NCBI GenBank assembly: GCA_018873245.2
Contig: JAEMBT020000023.1
Span: 1 to 64,000, forward strand
Reading direction: 5' to 3'
Source: Archegozetes longisetosus
Taxonomy: Eukaryota > Arthropoda > Arachnida > Sarcoptiformes > Trhypochthoniidae
Length of the DNA: 64,000 nucleotides
Position 1 is the stretch's first letter; every line of letters begins with the position of its first letter. Shown here piece after piece: positions 60,816 to 64,000 of the stretch. A program made the position numbers and the translations under genes. The notes beneath the pieces were generated by a model. The model was not told the origin of the DNA, searched no databases, and saw only the letters and a program-made list of their open reading frames with translations.

Positions 60816-61163
60816 TTATCTTATGTTGTTTACTCCAATTTGATTTGTAAGTAAAATGCTAAAATAGTTCAAATCAGTTTCGCCTGGTATACAATTGCTT
60901 AACCCTTCATTTATTAGCATCTCTTCAAATGTCTTGTATTTGTTAACACTCCTCACTAAACAAGTGACATCGTCGTTTGAATTTGACTTGTAAAAAAATC
61001 TAATAACATTCCCAGGTTTTATGCTTCGATAAATGGGAGAATTGACACGACCCTCGACTGTCTTCGAACCACTGCGTATGAGGTGAATGTATTTTTTAGT
61101 ACATATCACAGATCTCACTTTTGGGTTGAAAGAATTTCGGATTCTAGTTGTTTCAGCTTTCAT
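60816..61163 (-). CDS. ASCH-domain protein
   Basis: 115 residues from an ATG at 61163. ASCH is a small RNA-binding beta-barrel domain related to PUA. Seen: HLIRSGSKTVEGRV (the family signature SGxKTxEgR), SIKPGNVIRFFYK, then YKTFEEMLINEGLSNCIPGE, the typical YxSFxeML..E...lPg end. Length matches a stand-alone domain. ASCH proteins occur in several insect DNA viruses; proposed roles include RNA metabolism. Upstream it faces hr7, so it may be driven by that element. Confidence 0.85.
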   Translation of the reverse strand: MKAETTRIRNSFNPKVRSVICTKKYIHLIRSGSKTVEGRVNSPIYRSIKPGNVIRFFYKSNSNDDVTCLVRSVNKYKTFEEMLINEGLSNCIPGETDLNYFSILLTNQIGVNNIR

Positions 61164-61199
61164 TGCGTCTTTTAGAGTTGAAGTATTACTTTTGAGAAT

Positions 61200-61660
61200 A
61201 TTTTATTTGTTGTTTCTAAAATTAATAACTAGGTCAGTATTCGAGATAACAGTTGTTTTTTGGAATTTGGATGAGAATGGATCCATATGATACCAGGATA
61301 ATAAGTAGGTCAGCATCCGAGATAACAGTTGTTTTTTCGAAAAAGTTTTAGGAAGAATATTTTACTGATAAGAAAGGACCAATTAGAATCCAGATCCTTA
61401 TCAGTAGAACTGGAGGAATAATGCCGAAAATAGGGTATAAATAGAGGTGTTGATCGGCGCGGCCGGTTCTCTAGAAAAGAGATTTCTAGCCGTTCACTTG
61501 TTCTCTAGAAAAGAGATTTCTAGCCGTTCACTTGTTCTCTAGAAAAGAGATTTCTAGCCGTTCACTTGTTCTCAATCTATATATATATATATATTATATA
61601 TTAGTTTATTCTTTTCCCTTTTTGTTTTTGGGATTAAAGATCAAGGTCATTATATTTCTT
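61200..61660 (-). repeat. hr7: reverse-oriented dispersed repeat, three tandem units
   Basis: The only copy in inverted orientation. Read on the minus strand it has the GACCTTGATCTTTAATCCC box (about 61650-61632), AT palindrome (about 61577-61604), three tandem units (about 61468-61573), CCGGCCGCGCCGATC block, TATA box (GGGTATAAATAGAGG on the plus strand, 61433-61447), the ACTGATAAG...CTTATCAGT inverted repeat (about 61365-61405) and two TTATCTCGRATRCTGACC boxes (about 61246, 61322). Confidence 0.85.
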
Positions 61661-61689
61661 AGATTTTTTCCAATTTTATTTCTGCTTGT

Positions 61690-62514
61690 TCAGGTTATTG
61701 AAATTACATAATCTTTTGGAAAATGTTCGGCCATTGGTTCAAAATTTATATTAAGAGTCATGTTATCGAAAATATATTTAAACATATTATAGGCTTGATT
61801 TTTTACAAATTTAAGACTACAATTTGAAGAAGTAAATTTGTGTTGATTACAAGTTAGATTGTAGTTTGAAAAAAAATATACACTTGTCATTTGTTTAGAA
61901 ATTTTCTCCACTATTAAATCCAGCGGATTATTGTTAATTGAATCCAACTGTCTAATAAAATCATTCAGCTCCGTATATATAAAGTTGTTTTTCAAACACT
62001 TACAGTTTATATTTCTCGACATAAAGTCAAATAGAGATTTCATTTGATTGCATTGAGTAATTGTGGTACTAAATAAAACGGATTTGTTGACAATACTAAA
62101 CAATTGGTTTCGCATAAGATAATCCATCAAGTTTCTAGTTACTGTTGCACTGAAGCTGTTTATGTTGAAAATTTCATTGTATTCTTCAATAATGCCAGAA
62201 CATAACGATAATCTCAACATTGAAATTTCAATTTCTTCGGCACTGTTGTCAGTTGAATAGTTTGTAGAACAGACAATAATTTGAGTATTGAACGCGACAT
62301 CCAGGCTAGTGAAGAAGAATTTGTTCTCAATTTCCGAGTAGTTCTTGTTTGGATTGACAAGTTTTATAACCGTTTCGTCATCCAATCTTTTGACGGTGTT
62401 GAATAAACGCTTTGCTCCGATCGAATGATTTGCGAAACGTAAAGCAAATTTCTTGATACACATTAGATGTCGGTTTCTTTTTTTCCTCACCAAGTCTCTA
62501 ACTTTCTCGGACAT
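61690..62514 (-). CDS. Hypothetical protein
   Basis: 274 residues from an ATG at 62514. Basic N-terminus (VRDLVRKKRNRH), Cys pairs in the middle (CKCLKN, TCNQHKFTSSNCS) and helical elsewhere. No membrane segment. Family not recognised. Lies in the shadow of hr7's tandem units, on the side away from its TATA box. Confidence 0.55.
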   Translation of the reverse strand: MSEKVRDLVRKKRNRHLMCIKKFALRFANHSIGAKRLFNTVKRLDDETVIKLVNPNKNYSEIENKFFFTSLDVAFNTQIIVCSTNYSTDNSAEEIEISMLRLSLCSGIIEEYNEIFNINSFSATVTRNLMDYLMRNQLFSIVNKSVLFSTTITQCNQMKSLFDFMSRNINCKCLKNNFIYTELNDFIRQLDSINNNPLDLIVEKISKQMTSVYFFSNYNLTCNQHKFTSSNCSLKFVKNQAYNMFKYIFDNMTLNINFEPMAEHFPKDYVISIT

Positions 62515-62724
62515 GTCTAAACCAACACCAACATAAAAAATGATACTTGATATTAATTATGAAAATCAGAATGATGTGAATTTTATGATCGTTTACCTCA
62601 TTTGATATTTGAGAGTCCTGATTACTCATAATATAAAGTTTATGATGAAATGTGCAATCAATGCCGTAAGTCTATAAAGTTCGTCAAAATATAAAAATCA
62701 TTTTGGTGCTAAATAAAGTCTATT

Positions 62725-62877
62725 ATGGTATATTATTTCTATGATGATACCTATAATGACGATAAACATTTATATTACTATATTAGAGATGATATAAAGG
62801 AAAATGTCAAGTCAGATCAAATGTCTGTGCGAATTTTTCATTTTATATTGGTTATACTGATTGTATTAATAATATAA
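62725..62877 (+). CDS. Very small tail-anchored protein
   Basis: 50 residues: an acidic, Tyr/Asp-rich N-terminal part (VYYFYDDTYNDDKHLYYY) and a C-terminal hydrophobic anchor (FHFILVILIVLII) ending the protein. Too short to be assigned; the composition (charged head, single anchor at the end) suggests a real small membrane protein. Confidence 0.4.
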   Translation: MVYYFYDDTYNDDKHLYYYIRDDIKENVKSDQMSVRIFHFILVILIVLII

Positions 62878-63130
62878 ATATTAGTAATTGTATTATTCAT
62901 ACTAATAATTGATGGATTTTCTCGATTGCAAATGACGTAGACAAAGAACTTTGTTCACAAACACTAATAAGGAAGACCAAACTCTAAACTAATTAAAAAT
63001 TATCTGTAACAAGTAATAAACAACACGTTTCTCTGTTCAAGATACCGACGATAATACCATTGGATATATTTCCTTATCTATAATTTATACGTTCATGTCC
63101 TAATTAATATCCTATAAGAGCTTGAGAAAT
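62878..63130. other. Intergenic stretch upstream of the Polycomb-like gene
   Basis: AT-rich and without an open frame. No TATA box of the hr type is obvious. Confidence 0.35.
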
Positions 63131-64000
63131 ATGAAAAATTTTCATTGTTTTAACATGCTTTCTATCCTACCCGATACGGAAGTCTTTGTACAATGGCAAG
63201 ATGGAAGATTCTTTACAGGAAATGTTGCTGAAATAAAGGTTAGACCAAAAATTTGAAATGCTATTTGAAATGCTATTTGAAATTTGTATGTATTTAATCC
63301 AAATACTCTAAATCAAAAATTTTACAGTACTCCAAATCAAAAAAGTTATATTATAAAAAATATGAATTCGAGATACCCGAAGAATTTCTCGTAGAGTTTA
63401 AGAATGAAGAGCAACACTGGATAAGTGCACTCAATGTGCATACAGAGTTGATCAGATCAGAAGCAATTTCATACTGTAATATATGTTTCAATCACAGCAA
63501 TTATAATACTGGACTGATGCTATGTAGGTGCTGCTTCACCAGATATCATCCGGAATGTCATAACCCTCCAGTTGATGACTTGTCATCTGCTGTTGATCTA
63601 AATAAATGGTATTGCAGTAAATGTTGCTACTTGTTGTGTATTAAAAAGGGTGGAATTGATTTTGAGGTTGGACTATTCAAACGCGACAGGGAAACTATTG
63701 AGAACAAGAAATTAAGAATAACTTATGAATTGACAAAAATTTATAAAAATTTCACCTATTTTGATAACTACGATGACAAAATTTGTTATTGTGGTTATTC
63801 AATTGAAAAATGCGAAGGCCAAAGGATTAGCCAATATTTGGTGAAATGTAATATTTGTAAGAATTATTTTCACTTGAATTGTTGTGACAAGAACTTGAAA
63901 GTAATGTCCAATCTTGGAAATACCCAAAGATCGAATAAACGAAATTTATTTTTGTGCCAGCATTGTAATGGGGTTGAATACTTTTTCAAGGCTCCATCTA
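63131..64000 (+). CDS. Polycomb-like protein (Tudor + two PHD fingers), partial, spliced
   Basis: Runs off the window. Exon 1 63131-63238, intron 63239-63327 (89 nt, GTTAGA...TTTACAG), exon 2 from 63328. Order of domains: a Tudor-like domain (EVFVQWQDGRFFTGNVAEIK, then YEFEIPEEFLVEF), PHD finger 1 (CNIC...CRCC...H-x2-C...WYCSKCC, C4HC3), then PHD finger 2 (CYCGYS...CNICKNYFHLNC...CQHC). This Tudor-PHD-PHD order is diagnostic of Polycomb-like (PHF1/MTF2/PHF19/fly Pcl), which brings PRC2 to chromatin. Divergent but key zinc ligands are present. No HMG or winged-helix part is seen before the window ends. Host capture is likely. Confidence 0.78.

Noticed and set aside
300..61610. CRISPR-like array in the hr tandem units
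   Set aside because: Units are contiguous with no unique spacers and the genes are eukaryotic in type.
1..64000. tRNA or rRNA genes
   Set aside because: No A/B-box or cloverleaf-like segment or rRNA core was recognised by eye.

Overview
The window is strongly AT-rich DNA (about 30% G+C by eye) that reads like the genome, or an integrated copy, of a large nuclear double-stranded DNA virus of an arthropod. The evidence is the layout. About 45 genes lie on both strands with almost no space between them. Divergent genes share or nearly share start codons (9106/9107, 16115/16117, 13599/13601, 5000/5033), convergent genes overlap at their ends, and seven copies of one AT-rich 'hr'-like repeat with tandem 34-37 bp units are spread through the window. 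Recognisable genes fit this: a Pif1-type helicase, an Erv1/Alr-like (baculovirus P33-like) thiol oxidase, a DEDDh exonuclease fused to a possible replication-initiator-like region, a dUTPase-fold protein, a D5-type primase-helicase relic, an ASCH protein, a NADAR relic and a T5orf172 (GIY-YIG-like) protein. I saw no DNA polymerase, RNA polymerase subunit or PIF gene that I could name, so I do not assign a family. An arthropod host is suggested by a degraded FLYWCH/MULE transposon and by host-like genes.

Layout. 0-6 kb: hr1, a broken von Willebrand A (VWA) gene, a broken coiled-coil gene, one unknown gene, hr2. 6-17 kb: small membrane proteins, coiled-coil proteins, a broken gene with an acidic repeat, a 720-residue unknown protein, a patatin-like phospholipase, hr3. 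17-21.8 kb: a non-coding tract with a nine-copy 58-bp array, a protein tyrosine phosphatase and membrane proteins. 21.8-24.8 kb: decayed MULE transposon and non-coding DNA. 25-34 kb: Pif1-like helicase, an EEP hydrolase resembling neutral sphingomyelinase, small genes, hr4, a D5 relic, and a spliced Maelstrom homologue. 34-39 kb: two paralogues, one carrying the exonuclease. 39-47 kb: a duplicated spliced small gene, a spliced sema/plexin-like membrane protein, another type I membrane protein and a long coiled-coil membrane protein. 47-55 kb: hr5, NADAR relic, T5orf172, thiol oxidase, dUTPase-fold protein, hr6 and long tandem repeats. 55-64 kb: a pair of unknown genes (one faintly uracil-DNA-glycosylase-like), a second VWA gene, a spliced type I membrane protein, ASCH, hr7, unknown genes, and the 5' part of a spliced Polycomb-like Tudor-PHD-PHD gene that runs off the end.

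Two themes stand out. First, at least five genes carry short GT-AG introns (about 50-90 nt), unusual for so compact a genome; these include the most host-like ones (Maelstrom, sema/plexin-like, Polycomb-like). Second, many otherwise convincing genes are interrupted by single-base shifts, mostly at or beside A/T runs, and homologous sequence continues at once in the next frame. That may be assembly error, early decay of an integrated copy, or in a few cases real frameshifting. The pairing of Maelstrom (piRNA pathway) with a Polycomb-like chromatin reader on one virus-like element is the most unusual feature: it suggests an element equipped to handle host small-RNA and chromatin silencing. That role is inference.
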